A DNA stretch of 64,000 nt from positions 41,948,244 to 42,012,243 of the forward strand of contig NC_091929.1 in assembly GCF_041260155.1 (NCBI RefSeq). Reading direction: 5' to 3'. The translations under genes were made by a program, and so were the position numbers. The stretch is from Ptychodera flava. Its lineage: Eukaryota; Hemichordata; Enteropneusta; Ptychoderidae. Positions 20,860 through 59,759 of the stretch are shown here, in pieces. The notes under the pieces were generated by a model. That model was not told the DNA's origin, made no database searches, and saw only the letters and a list, made by a program, of their open reading frames with translations. How positions within the stretch are numbered: position 1 is the stretch's first letter; each line of letters starts with the position of its first letter.

Positions 20860-23800
20860 GTAGCCCCTAATGTTCAGAATGTTCCTGCAGAGCTAGTTTC
20901 GTCAAAGAATGATCAAGAACTCTGAAAAGTCCACAATTTCAATACCATTCTGACACAAGCTACAATCGCAATGCTTGCGTGTCCCAAACCTTGAACACTC
21001 TTCTCATTGACTCAAAACCTATTCGTACATTCCATTAAAGGCTTTCATCCACTTATAAAATGTGTCAATTATTTATTATTGTTGCCATACTTATCCCCGT
21101 AATGTAATTCACAGATGTTTCAGGACTTGTTTGCCGAGAAGTCAGAATTCTCATCCGCTTTTCTATGAACACACAGACGATCCTTGCTAAGAATAAAGAG
21201 AGTGATTTTCACATAGAGACAGCAGTTTTTTCAGGCAATTAGGAACTATACCTTTAGCTCAAACATTAAATAATAATATAAAATTATGATAGTTATAATT
21301 ATACTATTCGGATTTCACAACGTTACAAACAGATGTGTAAGCAACAACATGTAATCCGCATATTTGTGGTTGAATATGCTTGCCCGATACATTTCTTCTC
21401 ACAGGTCGGGGCAACAATTTGAAACGCGGGGAGCAGTGAAAGGTTACGAATATGTCATCTTCTTTTCCACCGACACTGGGGGATATGTTTTAGCTGCAGT
21501 TCCTAGTACAGCATTTTCTTCCACTTAAACTCGTGCAAATGTAACAGAAATGAATAAATGACGGACTTCACACGCGCATTGCAAGGTCTGAGTCTGTTGT
21601 GAATAACTTGTTCGTCAAATTTTTAACTCTTTGATAACTGTAACAATTTATTATATTTTGATTATTCTTTGTCTGGGAATAACGGCATGTTCTTCCGTTT
21701 CTACCCTACGTGTATTCAGATACAAAGTATTAGAGCGATAAGCACAGCGATTGTTGACAAATGAATTCTTGTCCGGACCTAAACTCACCTGTCCTGTCAC
21801 ACCATGCTGTTGAAAAGGTACGGCCAAGTGTGGCAGGTAGCAGAAAGTGGTTGGACCGTGGGGGTCATGAAGTGATATCGATTTGCAGTTTCAACGGATT
21901 TGCCGAAACACACTTGAAATATCACTGGTACCGTCGGTCCTGTCGGCTACAATTACTGAGAGACGGACTGTTAAAACCTTTTTTTAAAATAAATGAGACA
22001 CTTGAAGATGTCTTTTGTCTTCACTTACCGATTATTGGAGGATTTTTTCACTTTCATTTTTATGTCGAATTTTGTTTTGTTTTATTTTGCATTATATGAT
22101 TTCACTTTGCTGTCGTTTTACAGCCATTTCTTCCAACTTTCGTGTTGAATCTTGATTTGAAGAAGTCAATTATCACACATGATAGCTTTTAACTTTTGAT
22201 AATTTTTCGACACTCATCAATCGATTGAAGCACAAAGCACAAACATTATTGAAGTTCAGGAGTTCAGTCATCGCAATATCATGGTCAAGTCTCGTTCGTC
22301 TGTCAAAAAATAACATGAATATTGTACTTTTTGTGTTGGCGGGTTGCATACCGGGTATTTCGTCATGGTTCAGACGACTACCACAACATCTGAGGTCATT
22401 GATAAATGCGTGCTTCGTCATGGCAACCGTGCAGTTCGTCATACTTCATCGACTAGGACAAGTACTGTTATAAACAGATAGAACAAACGCCTGACAAAAA
22501 ATAAGAAGTCAATATCACCCCTTCAAACAGCACGGCTCCTGACAGCATCGCAAGGGCGCAGAAATTTAAAAGGCACGTGAGAAAATGCGAGTCATGCACG
22601 CTACATCCGACTCATAATTCTCTCATATGAAAAGCTGTCTCATCAGAATTTGACAATTTGAAGGTCCGATAACAGCTCAGAATGCCAGCAATTCAGACAA
22701 GCCTCACCGCTATGCATTTGACCTTTCTGAAAACTGGTGTGCAGATTGGCGAGATTTCAGACTTGCGCAGTGACTGTGTGTGCAGAAGTTACTCGTCGCA
22801 TACGCGTAAGAGTCCCAAAGGTAAGTTTCCATTCTTTCTGGTATGGTCTTATCCGCCCCAACTTGCACCCAATATCACGGTGGAATAACGCTGTGATTAT
22901 CGATTGTTATGTAAGGTGGATGATTAGCTGACGATGACGTGTTTCCTCTGTACAAGTGGAGTAAACCAGGCCATGAATCGCTATAATGCGTCACCCATTG
23001 TAACATTTAAAAAAATGTTTTGTGGCATGTCGGCCAACGAGTCTTGTTCAAGATCAAACAAAAGTGTAGATCTTTTAATGATATAAGTTTTAAACAAACA
23101 CTATCTACATACATGTCGTGATTTATTCGGTGCCCCTCAGCTTATCCTAAGGATGACCCGATTTGACCGAACTTTACACATCTGTGCAGGGAAGATGAAC
23201 CCTTGCTGACTTGTCTGTCTCGTATGGTAACAGTAACACAGTGGCGGACACGGTCCCTATATGCTCCATGAATCCAAATAAGATTTTCAAAATTTCCTTT
23301 TCACTTAACACATTGCTGTGTGGAGTGGATGTAGGAAACACTTATTCTTGATACAGTAAGTGAATTCGAACGACACATGTCTTGCAAATGTCACAGGATT
23401 CGGTTAATTAAGAGCGAGTTGGTGTCTGCAGTGCGTTCACTAGGTCAAAGGTCACTGATAGATGTAACCCGACCTGCACTTTGCAAGACGCAGGGAAGCG
23501 TGTACGCGAAACATTTGTTGCTGGTTTCAGGTCGCTTTCAGCTTCTCTGCGTTTCAGGCCATGCGCCGAGATAAGACCAAAGAAAACATCTTCTGTTTGC
23601 CGAGTTGGTGTTACCGAATACTTTCAGCAAACCGTGTCTAAACCCACTACGGGAATGTTTGCAACGTGCTTGTGAAGTGGAATGTTCAACTTATGTTTTC
23701 TGCGTGAAGTTACGCCTCCTTTATTCGTGAAAAAAAAGAAACTTTAAGCAAGGGAGTAGTATCATTGGGTCTGAGGAGAAGCTTGGTCAAGAAAGAGAAA

Positions 23801-24305
23801 CGGCCGGCAGTCTAGAAATTATTTAGCCAAAGTTTACGGCTATTGCGGTTCTAAAAAGATGACTGGAATATGGGAAGATGCGCCAAAAGTTGCGTGACGG
23901 CCAACTTGGTTTGAAGTTTCAAGAAAATCACAGTGTCGCCTGAAGGCACCAAAATTTGCATTCGTATCGCCTCCTTCATCAAAAAAACATCTCAAGCAAC
24001 GTTTATTTTCGTAAGTGTGCAAACTTGGAGGCCGTCAAGATGCCACTTACTAAACTTCCATAACTTTCCTTCAAAGCTGAATTTCATCAAGCTAATTTAA
24101 ACAGTGCGTGCTACAGCGGAGCTTTGATCTTTGATTGAGACATCTTGGTGCGTGGAAATTGGTAGTTTCTTCAAGGTCATTAATAATTAACCCTTCTGTT
24201 GCCATGCTGTGTCGTGAGTGATGAAACTTATATTCGATGACTGACTAGCCTTAATTCGATTCGCTGTATGTAACTTTCGATTTATTTTCCGGTATTTTTT
24301 GTTTG
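20860..24305. other. Intergenic 3.4 kb, nothing recognised
   Basis: Several open frames of 60-112 codons (for example 21761-22099 plus) have no family features, splice logic or codon bias I can see. No repeats shared with the rest of the window were noticed. Confidence 0.5.
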
Positions 24306-24664
24306 TTAAGGTGGTTTGCGCCTGGAAAGTGAAAGACTTAACTTTTTGCTCAAATTTTCCTCAAGGATCTTTCAACCGTTCTCTTTCAAAATCAAGACTA
24401 AAAATCGGAGGTCACCGTGCAAAGTTTAGTACTAGAGAAACAAATTACCAAAGATTTACCGATGTTTGAAATTCACAATGGCCGCCATCCTTGTGTTAAC
24501 TCCATGGGGAAAAATAAAATTTTAAATTTTCAAAAAGACTAAGACGGTGAAAGTTTTTCTTTCTCCAAGGGCTTCACAATGAGCCCCAACAAGTGGTAGA
24601 ACAGGAAAGAATTGTAAAAGTTTGAGAGTCAGAATATCTGTCCCCGAGGCGCGTTCTACCTTAA
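24306..24664 (+). repeat. Family A, copy 6
   Basis: Full length. Both TTAA ends are intact. Confidence 0.7.
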
Positions 24665-24825
24665 AGCCATTATTTTGTTCTTTCCCAAAATCGCGTCGAA
24701 ATGACTAATGTTCATTGCAGCTATTTGGGTGATGTCCACTGAGTGTCGTTGCCAGCTACTTAAAGCTCGATAAGCTGCATCTTTTGGCTATTTTTCAGAA
24801 CTTTTGTTTTGTGGTTTCCCTACAC

Positions 24826-25025
24826 TTTCTGCATTGAATCCCTAATGCCAAGTATTTAGCATATCAACACAACCTATATGAGTATAATCTACATTGTTAT
24901 TGTTGAAAATTGTATTCAAGTCAGGACTAGAATTCATTTGTAAACAATAAACAATGATCACTACACACATACAAGCTGTGTTGACAAAAAGAATACTCGA
25001 AATTTCAGCATGACAAACGGATTAG
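24826..25025. repeat. Family K, copy 2
   Basis: Shares GGACTAGAATTCAT and CAAGCTGTGTTGACAA with the other copies. Borders are approximate. Confidence 0.4.
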
Positions 25026-25107
25026 GGTCAGACACGGTAGTTGATATACAGAAGCAGAATACTGAAAAACTTGCCACAAGTTACAGCTTATGTCCCTTCA
25101 AATCATA

Positions 25108-25429
25108 CCAGTATATTGATGGCGCAAATGCAGCGATCTAATTGGTCGAGACGCGAAAAGAACCGTGGTATATTCGCGATATACCACGGTTGGCACACGC
25201 TTGAGCTCTCGGAGAGAGCAAAATCTTTTTTATTTTACGTTCTATGCTAGAATTTCGATCTACTGTTATGATATAACGGCAATAAATCACACCCAGCGAC
25301 AGTATACCACTCCATTACGTTTTTGACCAGTTCACTTCATCTAAGCACTCGCTATCGCTCGTGCATATGTGTCGTGAACTGGTCAAAATCTCGTGGTATA
25401 CCATTGCTGGGTGTGCTTTATTGCTTAAA
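25108..25429. repeat. Family J element with palindromic half, copy 1
   Basis: Starts ATTGATGGCGCAAATGCAGC. The right half is an inverted repeat with arms of about 60 bp (GGTATACCA, TTTTGACCAGTTCAC). Confidence 0.6.
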
Positions 25430-26380
25430 TATTTTATAGCCTGGACTAGAATTCATTTATCTTCAATATCGCACGTTGTACACAGTGCACCGTGTAGGGA
25501 AAGGCAATAGTTTATATTTCAACGTACTTTTGGAAGAAGAACAACAAGACGTATTAGTTCTTATCGAACACATTTGTGAAATATCATCAAACGTTACCAA
25601 TATCGTCCTCTTAAGTTTGGCAAATTGTCTCGTGCGGTTGAAGTGAAGAAATCGGTTTACGCCAGTTTAAAGTGGTGCGGTCGACTCCCTAGAACAGTTG
25701 AAATATCGATCATCGACTTATCATCACTCATCAGGACGAAGCATGGTCACTCCATTGACTGTGGCCGAATATGAATTTCTATCAATGAGTCATCATCAGC
25801 TTCATTTGCATTCTCATACAATAGTCATAGATACATTTTTTTGAATAAATGAATACTTTACAAATGAAAACGAAAATTAGGTGTCATAACAAACGCACGG
25901 TACATGCGTGTCAGGCGTGCGTTTTTGATCACCGAATTCATGTTCAGACAGAATTGTATCTAAAACCATTCCGATTCTAAGCGATCTATCACGTGTATAG
26001 TCAATGCCATAGCTTCTGAACACTATTAAATACAGGGAATAGTCGAAACTTCACTCATGCCGAGGTAGTTTCCATGATTTTTTTTCTTTATAAACACGAA
26101 ATTACTTATTCTACGCCGAGAACCAAGTCAGATTGTCAAGTTTCCACTTGCCGACAAAGCGTGAAGTGAGTTCCTATGCTATTGTTGAACACTGAATTCA
26201 TGTCTGGACTGGAATTCGTTTTGAAACCGATACAAATAGCACATTGTACACGATCTGTCATGTTTTGAGGGTACAGATAATTTGCATTTTCAAACACCTT
26301 TCGGAAGAAGAGCAGGAACATGTACTTTTCCTCGACTACAAAAAATAATAACAATATCGAAAGCTACATCTATTGTCACT
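25430..26380. other. Intergenic with fragments of a GGACTAGAATTCA repeat
   Basis: CCTGGACTAGAATTCATTT at about 25440 and TCTGGACTGGAATTC at about 26203 recur near family K elements. Both are followed by CGGAAGAAGA-like text. Probably old element pieces. Confidence 0.35.
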
Positions 26381-26735
26381 TTAAGGTAGAAAGCGCCTCG
26401 GGGACAGATATTCATAGTCTCAAACTTTTACAATTCTTTTCTGATATACCACTTGTGGGGGTCCATATTAAAGGCCTCGGTGTAAGAACATTTTCAGTCT
26501 TAGTTTTCCAAAAATCCAAAAATCTATTTTTCCCAATAAAGTTAACACAGAAGTGGTGGCCATTTTGAATTTCAAATATCGGTAAATCCTGGTTAATTTA
26601 TTTCTCTAGTATCAAAATTTGCACGGTGACCTCCGATATTTATTCATGATTTTGAAAGAGAATGGTTGAAAGATTCCTAGGGGAAAGTTTGAGTAAAGGT
26701 TAAAGTCTTTCACTTCGAGGCGCATACTACCTTAA
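26381..26735 (-). repeat. Family A, copy 7
   Basis: Full length with TTAA at both ends. Among the best-kept copies. Confidence 0.72.
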
Positions 26736-27708
26736 TATACGACACACACATCAAGATGTTGTTAAAAAGTTGCTGATCTCTCCCTCGTGTGAAGACAGAA
26801 CGTTGTACCGGAAGTTGTAACTTCCTCGATGGTAGAGATCGAACGCATTGTCACTGTTTTGTGATAACATTAATTGAAATATGTTGTTCCATAAACTCGG
26901 ACACACTGCCTTGTCTATCATCACAACATTAATCTAATGGCACGTGTCGGCATGCAGACAGATAGTATAAGATGACGTCATTGATGGCAGTTCTTGTCAT
27001 GCGTGATGTCTGTTCGTGTATAAGGAATCGACCATTAAATCTGGGAGGGGTGGTCAAATGGGAAAATAGTCAGCAAAGAAATATCGGAACAAAAATGCAG
27101 CCTTGTCGCTTCTGCACGGCACATGTTAACACGACAGTCGGCTACAATGTTGACTTACGAGGGGGTGGGGGAGCTTGCCAGGTGAAATTCATGCATAAGC
27201 CTACCGAAGCTTTGAACTAGAAAGCATTGCATATCGGCCTTCTAGTTAAACGGTCCGTCCCTTAAATCAGAGAGTGTGTTTCTAATGAATGGCGCATCTT
27301 TCTATATTTGCGATTGTCGTCGATAGATTCTTTGTAAACACATAGTGATAGCATAGACAGTAGAAGCGATATAGAGATAATACAAAAATATGACCTTCCA
27401 TTTTGATTATAATGGTCTGTCATTAAAACCGGTAAAGTCATCCTCGTTCGACAGTATTTTCCAACATTTCACAAGTACATTATTATTGTTCGGCATCTTA
27501 AGGAGCAATACCTATAAGTTTTGAAAACATTTTCATAATTTTCACAGTACCAGAAAAATATTGCACGCGTTTTCTTCTTCTTTTCTCTTTTTAAAGTATG
27601 TTGACATACAAATTATTATCGTCGTGAGAACATATCCAATATTATCGTCGAGAAATAAATTTCAGCCTGGACTAGAATTCAGTCATCACTCAGACGCCTT
27701 GTGTGTGG
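26736..27708. other. Intergenic, nothing recognised
   Basis: One more CCTGGACTAGAATTCA occurs near 27665; otherwise no signal. Confidence 0.45.
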
Positions 27709-27971
27709 TTAAAGGTAGTATGCGCCTCGAAAGTGAAAGATTTAAACTTTTGCTCAAACTTTCTTCAAGGAATTTTATAACGATTCTCTTTCAAAATCAG
27801 GAATAAAAATCGGGGCCACCTTGCAAATTTTGGTACAAGCGGAACAAGTTACCCGAGATTTACCAATATTTGTAATTCAAAATGGCCGACATCCCTCTAT
27901 GGAGAAAAATAAAATTTCCGATTTTCGAAAAACTAAGACGGTAATTTTTTTTCTCTTACACCAAGAGCTTT
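27709..27971 (+). repeat. Family A, copy 8 (3' truncated)
   Basis: A good left end and core. The last ~90 bases of the consensus are missing. Confidence 0.6.
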
Positions 27972-28035
27972 TGCTAAAAAAAGCAACAGTTACGTTAAAG
28001 CCATCAACAGCTGTTGAAGTGACTTGGTTTGAATG

Positions 28036-28273
28036 AAAGGGAGGCTGTCGTCGGAACTATTCGTGTGCAACTTTCTTGTTTACAAACATGCATGGTATCT
28101 AGATGCATCACGTAAATACAGCTGCAACATTTAGGCCTAAATTTACGGCATTCATTGTTAATAAACATGTTTTAACTTTCATTAATCGCCAACGTACCCT
28201 GGATACAGTGTTTACATCAATCGTAGGGGTCCCTGGCAACGTTTGAGCAGAGTTCCGACGACAGCCTTCCTTT
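28036..28273. repeat. Family E MITE, copy 1
   Basis: Ends AAAGGGAGGCTGTCGTCGGA and its inverse, 238 bp, opposite in orientation to copy 2. Confidence 0.65.
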
Positions 28274-28818
28274 AAATAATACTGTAACGTGGTTTGGTCG
28301 AGTGGTGATTTGGTCGTGATCGTTCGGTACATGCATTTTTCGTGGTGGTCGGTGCTATTCCGATTACTCGTGTAAGGGGCCGGTAATAACGCACTTTATA
28401 CAGGCAAGTGGTACATCATGATTCGGTTAGTTTAATCACGATACTTCTACATGGTTACAATATTTAGAAAGGTGGGCTGTCTACAAAGACGTGGTCCACC
28501 GCAGCCAAACAGACTGGGCTTCTCACTGAAGTCAGTACGTCAAAGTCTCAGAGCGTCTACATCTCAGTGTCTAGCCGAATCAGAGGATGTCAAGAAGTGT
28601 CTCTCTGTAAAGAAAGTGTACAACTTAAATCGTCTCTAAATCTGTATATTGTCATGCCTTTGGTATGCATCTATAATTAACTAAAGACAATCGGGAAGGA
28701 AGGTCAATCCCATCACATCTCACGATGTATCAATACCATCGATTCCTTTACAGGGCATCGCTGTCTCCCTACCGATGCTACTAGCAAATTTCAATGATTG
28801 TGAAGCACATAGTACAAA

Positions 28819-31070
<2,252 letters not shown>

Positions 31071-31461
31071 TATTGCAAGGAATAACTCCACGGAATGGGA
31101 AGTTTTGGGGAAGTTATGCGTTAAAACTTTCTGTAAAGCATGCGGACATGAAAATATGAGCGCGTCCGATTACATGCTTGTCTACGCCACCAATTTGCCG
31201 ACAGAAAGTGTGAAAAACGAGCATGACTTTTGAATCATCCTGACAGTCATCAAATTTCACATTTGACCACAGGGGCTCTTTCTTCGACACAGAAATTACA
31301 AAGCGTGATTCCGTTTCAAACTGCACCTTTACAGTGATTTGACTTTGAAGAAAAGATGATACCACAGGAAATGCGACTTTGTTATGGCCTCATTATATCG
31401 CACAGTGAATTCATACGCTATTCTGTCAAACAGGGAGAGAGATCTGTACCTTCTCATATGC

Positions 31462-31467
31462 AATAAA
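31462..31467 (+). terminator. Candidate poly(A) signal of the Ly6 gene
   Basis: AATAAA about 390 bases after the stop codon. Confidence 0.45.
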
Positions 31468-31469
31468 TT

Positions 31470-32436
31470 ATTCGGCAGACCAGATTAAGTTTCAGCCAAC
31501 CATAACGCAGAACAAATATTTCTCGTTTGCTAAAAACAACTGCCAATGCAAATTTTTCATTTTTTTTCTTGTCTTATTCATTAATTTTTGAAAGGATCTT
31601 TACATGTTCAATTAAAAAAGAGTGTGAATGCTCGAGCGATTTTTAATGATGTTTGGGTTTTCTTTGCGATTTTAATGCGTGGATTATCTTGGGTTCAGCC
31701 ATGTCCGGGCTGTCTCGTATTCAAAACCAGTTACGCAGTTCTGCCACTGTGAAGACTTGGGGTAACAGCGAAGATTAAAGGGCCCTCACAAAATACGTTT
31801 ACATATCAACACTATGCCAGGGGGTCCAGTCGCTGCAAAAATATATGGTAGGACCCCTTAAGGACACTGAAATGCTTTGAGTATTTAAACCAGCATTCCA
31901 GACTTCCCATTTTCCAAAGAAATTCAATTTATTGTTAGATATTATTTAATTTTTTACTAATTTATCCCAGTAAATGTCATGTAAACTGGTAAACAGTTTT
32001 AAAAGGATGGAGACTTTGAGTCAAAGACAATGCACCCTTGGTTTTGTGGGGCACATGAAGAATATTTTTCCACTTTTCAAACGAAAAAATGCTTACTGGA
32101 ACCGAACATCTTTATAAAACTATCCACTCTTCCGTGTCAACACCATAGTCGTTGAATGTAGATCCACTCTTTCATTCACACTCACTCAACATACTGTCCC
32201 TCCCCAGCAACATGCTCAGCGCTTGTGAGCTCTCTCGCTCATCCCTCCCCCAACTCATCTCACCCGCCCCGACCCAACAAAGTTTGGCTTCTAATTTTCA
32301 TAACAAGAAATTTCTATGAACACAGAACCCTATACAGTCACTATATTGATGGAGTAATTTCAAATAAGACGAAAACACACATTTCACCGTACAGGGTATA
32401 TACAAGAATTTATTTGAATTAGTTTGTATATAACAT
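31470..32436. other. Intergenic, nothing recognised
   Basis: Downstream of the Ly6 poly(A) signal, AT-rich. A C-rich patch lies near 32200-32280. Confidence 0.5.
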
Positions 32437-33278
32437 TACCTTACTCGTCCAAGTATAAGCCCCTGCTCGTGTATAAGCCCCCCTACTGATTTCAGAGGAT
32501 TTTAGAAAATGCATTACATCCGTGTATAAGCCCCTACCCTAGTGTAACTCAAATACAGAAAGGTTAGGAGAGTATATTTGGTCATTTAACTTGGTAAAAT
32601 TACTTTTAGATAATAAAGAAACCATTAAAAGATGTTAAAACAATGGGAAACTGGAGTTTCCTTGACAGCATCGTAAGGAAAATGACACGTTTTCCCAGTA
32701 CTATCTTGATTCTTTGACCCTGCTCACCCCGTCACCTAAATAGAATAGTCTCACTCACATCGGCCATTGTTCATTTTCATTCACAGCCACGATGTTTTCA
32801 TGCTTGAAACATGCAGTTTCTTTTGTTTGAAGCAATTATCCTTTCATTTGTGAAGACTTTTCCTGGTGACTATTACAATTTTCACTGCTATGTTGTTGTT
32901 TTCACAAGATGTAGACAGTTTGATACTGGAATATTGAGTTGCCTTTCCGTGTAGGCAATGCATGCCTGTTCACATTACTGTTGATCAGCAGCATACATGA
33001 CGTCTTTGTTTCAAGTTTGGGGGATTTTGTTATGCTGAATTTCACCAAAATGTCACTTCTGTATTTAGAGATTGTACAATCAATTTCTTTGGATGTGTAA
33101 GTCGATTTTGAAAGCGATAGAAAGATTGAGTGGTGTTGAAAAAAAATCGTGCATAAAATTAGCATAAATTATGCGTCCATGCCAGATAACATGGGGTTGC
33201 TCGAGTATAAGCCCCTCCCCTAGTTTTACAGCTGTTTAGTGTTGCCGAACCGGGGCTTATACTCGGACGAGTACGGTA
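32437..33278. mobile_element. TIR element L (non-autonomous DNA transposon)
   Basis: 842 bp. Inverted ends of 27 bp match at 25 positions (TACTCGTCC, RAGTATAAGCCCC). Internal copies of GTATAAGCCCC lie near both ends. No transposase is seen. Confidence 0.65.
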
Positions 33279-34339
33279 TCTTCCTACATATTCATTGAAC
33301 ATATATACACAATATTTTTGTTTTGGTGGCCAGCACCTAGATTACATATTATTGCTTATTTTGAAATGAAAAAACATAGGGAGGGAGACAAACTCTTTCA
33401 GAGTTAACTCTTATCATGCCAAGTTCATGCATCACCCTCAGGTCAAGGTTAGGTTAACACCAGTGAGGCATAACATGTCCCATATGTTGCATGTAAACAA
33501 TGACTTCAAACATTTGAAGGACTGAAAACAGATATCGTATGCATGATTTTTACTGACAAAACCTGCTATAACATACTGTGCCAAGTTGGATATGTGTCAA
33601 ATTTTTTGGCTCAATACATCGTTTTACCATGGAGGTAGCAGAGATATCCCAGAAATCTCTGCTACCTCCATGGTTTTACTGACTTGACAGATGGGGAAGT
33701 GACAGGTCTGGTAGGATTAGGGTTAGAGAGAAAACGAATTTCATAAAATTTGACAAAATAGTCATTTCAAAAAATTACATCTCTCCTCCGACCGATATGG
33801 TTCTATCAGCTTCACCGAGTATAAAAATTTTAAAAAAATGTTGCAGATATTTTCACTTAACTCTTGAATAAATTTTTTTCCCATTTAATTCCTGATCATA
33901 CATAATAGTTTTGGTATTGTTTGGATACAGAAACAGTAGTTTAAAAAATCCTTTTCATCCTACAACCAATAAAATATCCCAATATTACAGAATATCTACT
34001 CTACTGAACATTAGTTCATGTAGAATCTTATTAAATAAACTTTTAAAAGGATAAAGATAAATTTTAGAAAATATAGACATCCTACAAACATATTTCTCTC
34101 ACATAGCAACCAATAAGTAAAATCTGTTAGTGGTCTTTGACCTTTGACTTATGACCTCAGACACCACAACAGGACACACTGCACCACACATCATTATGCT
34201 GCGAAGCTTTGAGTCAGAAGGAAAATATTCCACAAACAGATCAATCTAGCTGACAAAGTTCAGCAATAATTATTGAATTCTGACAGAAGTATTCTGTTTG
34301 AAGTTACATAAATACTTTCAAAAGCAGTGTGCCAGCTTG
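33279..34339. other. Intergenic, only the 20-bp hairpin seen
   Basis: AT-rich sequence beyond the vWA poly(A) candidate, with no conserved frame. Confidence 0.45.
33626..33674. repeat. Perfect 20-bp hairpin
   Basis: ACCATGGAGGTAGCAGAGAT and its exact inverse around a 9-base loop, intergenic. Confidence 0.7.
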
Positions 34340-34345
34340 TTTATT
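34340..34345 (-). terminator. Candidate poly(A) signal of the vWA gene
   Basis: AATAAA on the minus strand, about 520 bases after the stop codon. Other sites cannot be excluded. Confidence 0.25.
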
Positions 34346-34771
34346 TTAGAGCCAGGATTTTTGAATTATTTGCGTCAAAAAAGTTAATCTTCTGGACTAC
34401 TTATTGGTATTTTCTCTGGAAAAAACATCACTGTTGACTCGTAAGAGGATATCAATTTTTTTATATGTTTCATTGTTAAAATATTACTGTTACTCGTCAT
34501 TATGAGTAATAGAAAACAATAAAACTAAGTATGTTGAAACCAATGCCATTTGAATCGTCAAGGTCTGAAGACGATAACTGCCCACAAAACATCAAAATCA
34601 TTTAATAAGTACAATTAAAATGCCTGCAGATTTCACCTTACACAGGTGTAGCTGGGCTATGCAAAAATAAAATGTGGCAGACTTCAGCCTTTCCCCTACT
34701 TTCCCCTATCCTTCATTTTACGACCAAGAGGTACAATTTTGTAATGAATATAATATAGTTGGTGGTAAAAA

Positions 34772-34862
34772 GGTTATCCTGTTGACCCCCAAATCCCTGT
34801 TGAATAGTCCAAAATCACCATTGATGACAATAGAGCTGGGACAAACCATTGTGATGAAAGGG

Positions 34863-34865
<3 letters not shown>
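34772..34865. repeat. Family C short element, copy 1, at the vWA stop codon
   Basis: About 90 bp. One end is TTAACCCTTTCAYCA, followed by GGTTTGGCCCAAACC-like sequence. The terminal TTAA contains the vWA TAA stop. Confidence 0.5.
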
Positions 34866-57676
<22,811 letters not shown>

Positions 57677-58182
57677 CGTTGAAAGTTGTCAGTACTCGCA
57701 CTTTGAGCGTGACAGTGTGGTACCCCTACGATCTTCTTGGCACAGCTAGCTCTCGATGCTGATGTCAACAAAAAATGAAATTAACGCGCAAATCGGAACC
57801 CGGACTTGCTTCGAGCCTATATCCGTTATAAATCAGGTTATCGCTTCAAATCGAAGTGTTGAACACCTTTGACGTTTCCCTCGGTCGCTCTGCTTGTGTC
57901 CTGGTGCTGCTTGACTATCTAGTATGTTTGGATGGCGATGAACCTGTCGTCGTTCTTAGAGCACTGCTGGTATAAACAAAGTAAGATGTTGCGTAAACAA
58001 TATAGTGCGGAAATATTTGCCTAAAGGGAAATTATTCTTGGAGCAGTCAGTCTTTGATTTTACAGGAATAGCTGGCTTTTACTGGCAGTTTTTTAGGGTA
58101 GCAAGATTGAGAAGGCTTCTCAAACAAAAACCGGCAATTAAAAACGCGCATTGATTTTTACAGTTTTCAGCCTCTGAACCCA

Positions 58183-58320
58183 TGACGTCTTGTTCTAAAT
58201 ATAGCCCATGATACACATTTTGATGACGCGTGTATGAACCACAGCCATGTGCCCCAACATTGCTACGTCACCAATGCCGCGATCCGCGCAGGCGTGTAAG
58301 TTGCCATGCAACGGCAAACA
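58183..58320. promoter_or_regulatory. Bidirectional promoter region with X-box-like and CRE-like sites
   Basis: Lies between the vWA start codon and the SAXO4 first exon. It holds a near-palindromic GTTGCCATGCAAC (58300-58312) that fits the RFX X-box pattern with one shortened half (one perfect half-site GGCAAC on the minus strand). It also holds TGACGTC (58183-58189), TGACGCG (58224-58230), TACGTCA (58264-58270) and CCAAT (58271-58275). RFX factors drive ciliary genes, which suits SAXO4. Promoter function is inferred. Confidence 0.5.
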
Positions 58321-58428
58321 TATTCAGCGATTATCTTTTTCAGCTGGTGTGGTCGCAGCGTCTGTCTGGTGTCTGCTTGAACTCTTGGACGCCCCAAAGT
58401 CATCTTTGAACGTTTCTTAGAACACAAG
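58320..58428 (+). other. Probable 5' non-coding exon of the SAXO4 gene
   Basis: The sequence ends in a good splice donor (AAG then GTAAGC at 58429) just downstream of the promoter-like motifs, and no coding frame leads into the start exon. The 5' border is a guess. Confidence 0.4.
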
Positions 58429-58965
58429 GTAAGCAAATGATGAAAATTGCATGTTCTTAAAGTAATATGGCTGGTCATAAATGCGTCTGACTTATTTCCT
58501 TCTCTCGGTAGGTATACGCCTCATTCGTATACACAGTATCGTCCATTCAAAGTGTTTGATCTTCAAAAGACTAGACTAACGTTTATGCATTGCATAGTGG
58601 GCTGGACAACCGCGCCAAAACGCTGGCGGTGTTTATTTACAAAGAAATTGGATTATACTGTTCACAAGAAACCCTGTTTCTAGATTTGTGTAACTCGATA
58701 ATTCTGAAGTTGTTTACGAGGATTTTCTGTAATTTTTAATAACATTAAATCTGGTACCTCCATGTTTTGTGATAGGGATATGACATTGTAGATGTACGCG
58801 TACACGGTACATGAGTAAACACTCTGCATGTTTTTGCTGTTGTGTAATTTAAAAGTGTTATCTTAGTTGATAAGCCCTACCCTTAACATAGATTAGAGTC
58901 ATTTTACTAAAGCTTATTCTTTCAAGCTCAAAATTCCCAAAGTGTTCCTTTAAATTTATGATTTA

Positions 58966-59121
58966 GGGGGCGACTCGCAGCGATTTCGAAGCTGTTATCC
59001 AATGGGTGGCTGAATCTTACCAATATAATGAAAACAATACAAATAGACTCCCTAAGTGGCTGTGAATAGTGACAATCGACCATCAGATATAACCTTGCAA
59101 ACACGCTGCGAGTCAGCCCTG
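58966..59121. repeat. Short inverted-repeat element
   Basis: GCGACTCGCAGCG and CGCTGCGAGTC face each other about 150 bp apart, in SAXO4 5' intron sequence. Confidence 0.4.
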
Positions 59122-59759
59122 ATTTGGGCTAGAACAGACCCATTTATTCAGGCTGTGTTATGGTTTCCCTGCATAAACTGTCCACATGCCATTTGTTATC
59201 TGGTATTGTTATGCAAATATTCTTGACAAACTTAACAACAAGCTGATAATATATTGATAAAACGCCAAGGCGATAAGAACATTTACTACCTGCAAAAAGA
59301 GGAAACACGTTATTACCTTGTGAATCCAACAACAACTAGATAAATCAAGCAATGCAAAATTACTTCATTGTGTGTGATTTTATGATTAGGCACACAATTT
59401 CCCCAGATTCGTGGAATTCAGTTCCCAGGAGAAAGAATATGAGGAGTTTGTTTTGAATGTGATTATCAGAGAGTAAACAAACAAGAGATAATGAACTTGA
59501 CAGTTATATTCAATCAAGAAACATACTACAACAGTTAATTTCATTCTGCAGAATTTTCAGATATACAAAGCAATATTGACATTTAATAATTTTTCGATAA
59601 GCAAAAGGCGACCAACATATTCAGAACACATGGCAGTAAGAAGGCAAAACCCTATGTGAACTTTAGTTTTTTGTTTATTTGTTTTCTTTTATTTACCACA
59701 TAATGTAATGGATTGTGACTGATATTTTAATAAAATCAACTATTCCAGGATTTTTCATC

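Noticed and set aside
31114-31365. 83-codon minus-strand frame after the Ly6 stop
   Set aside because: It falls in the probable Ly6 3' UTR. It has no splice partners and no recognised motif.
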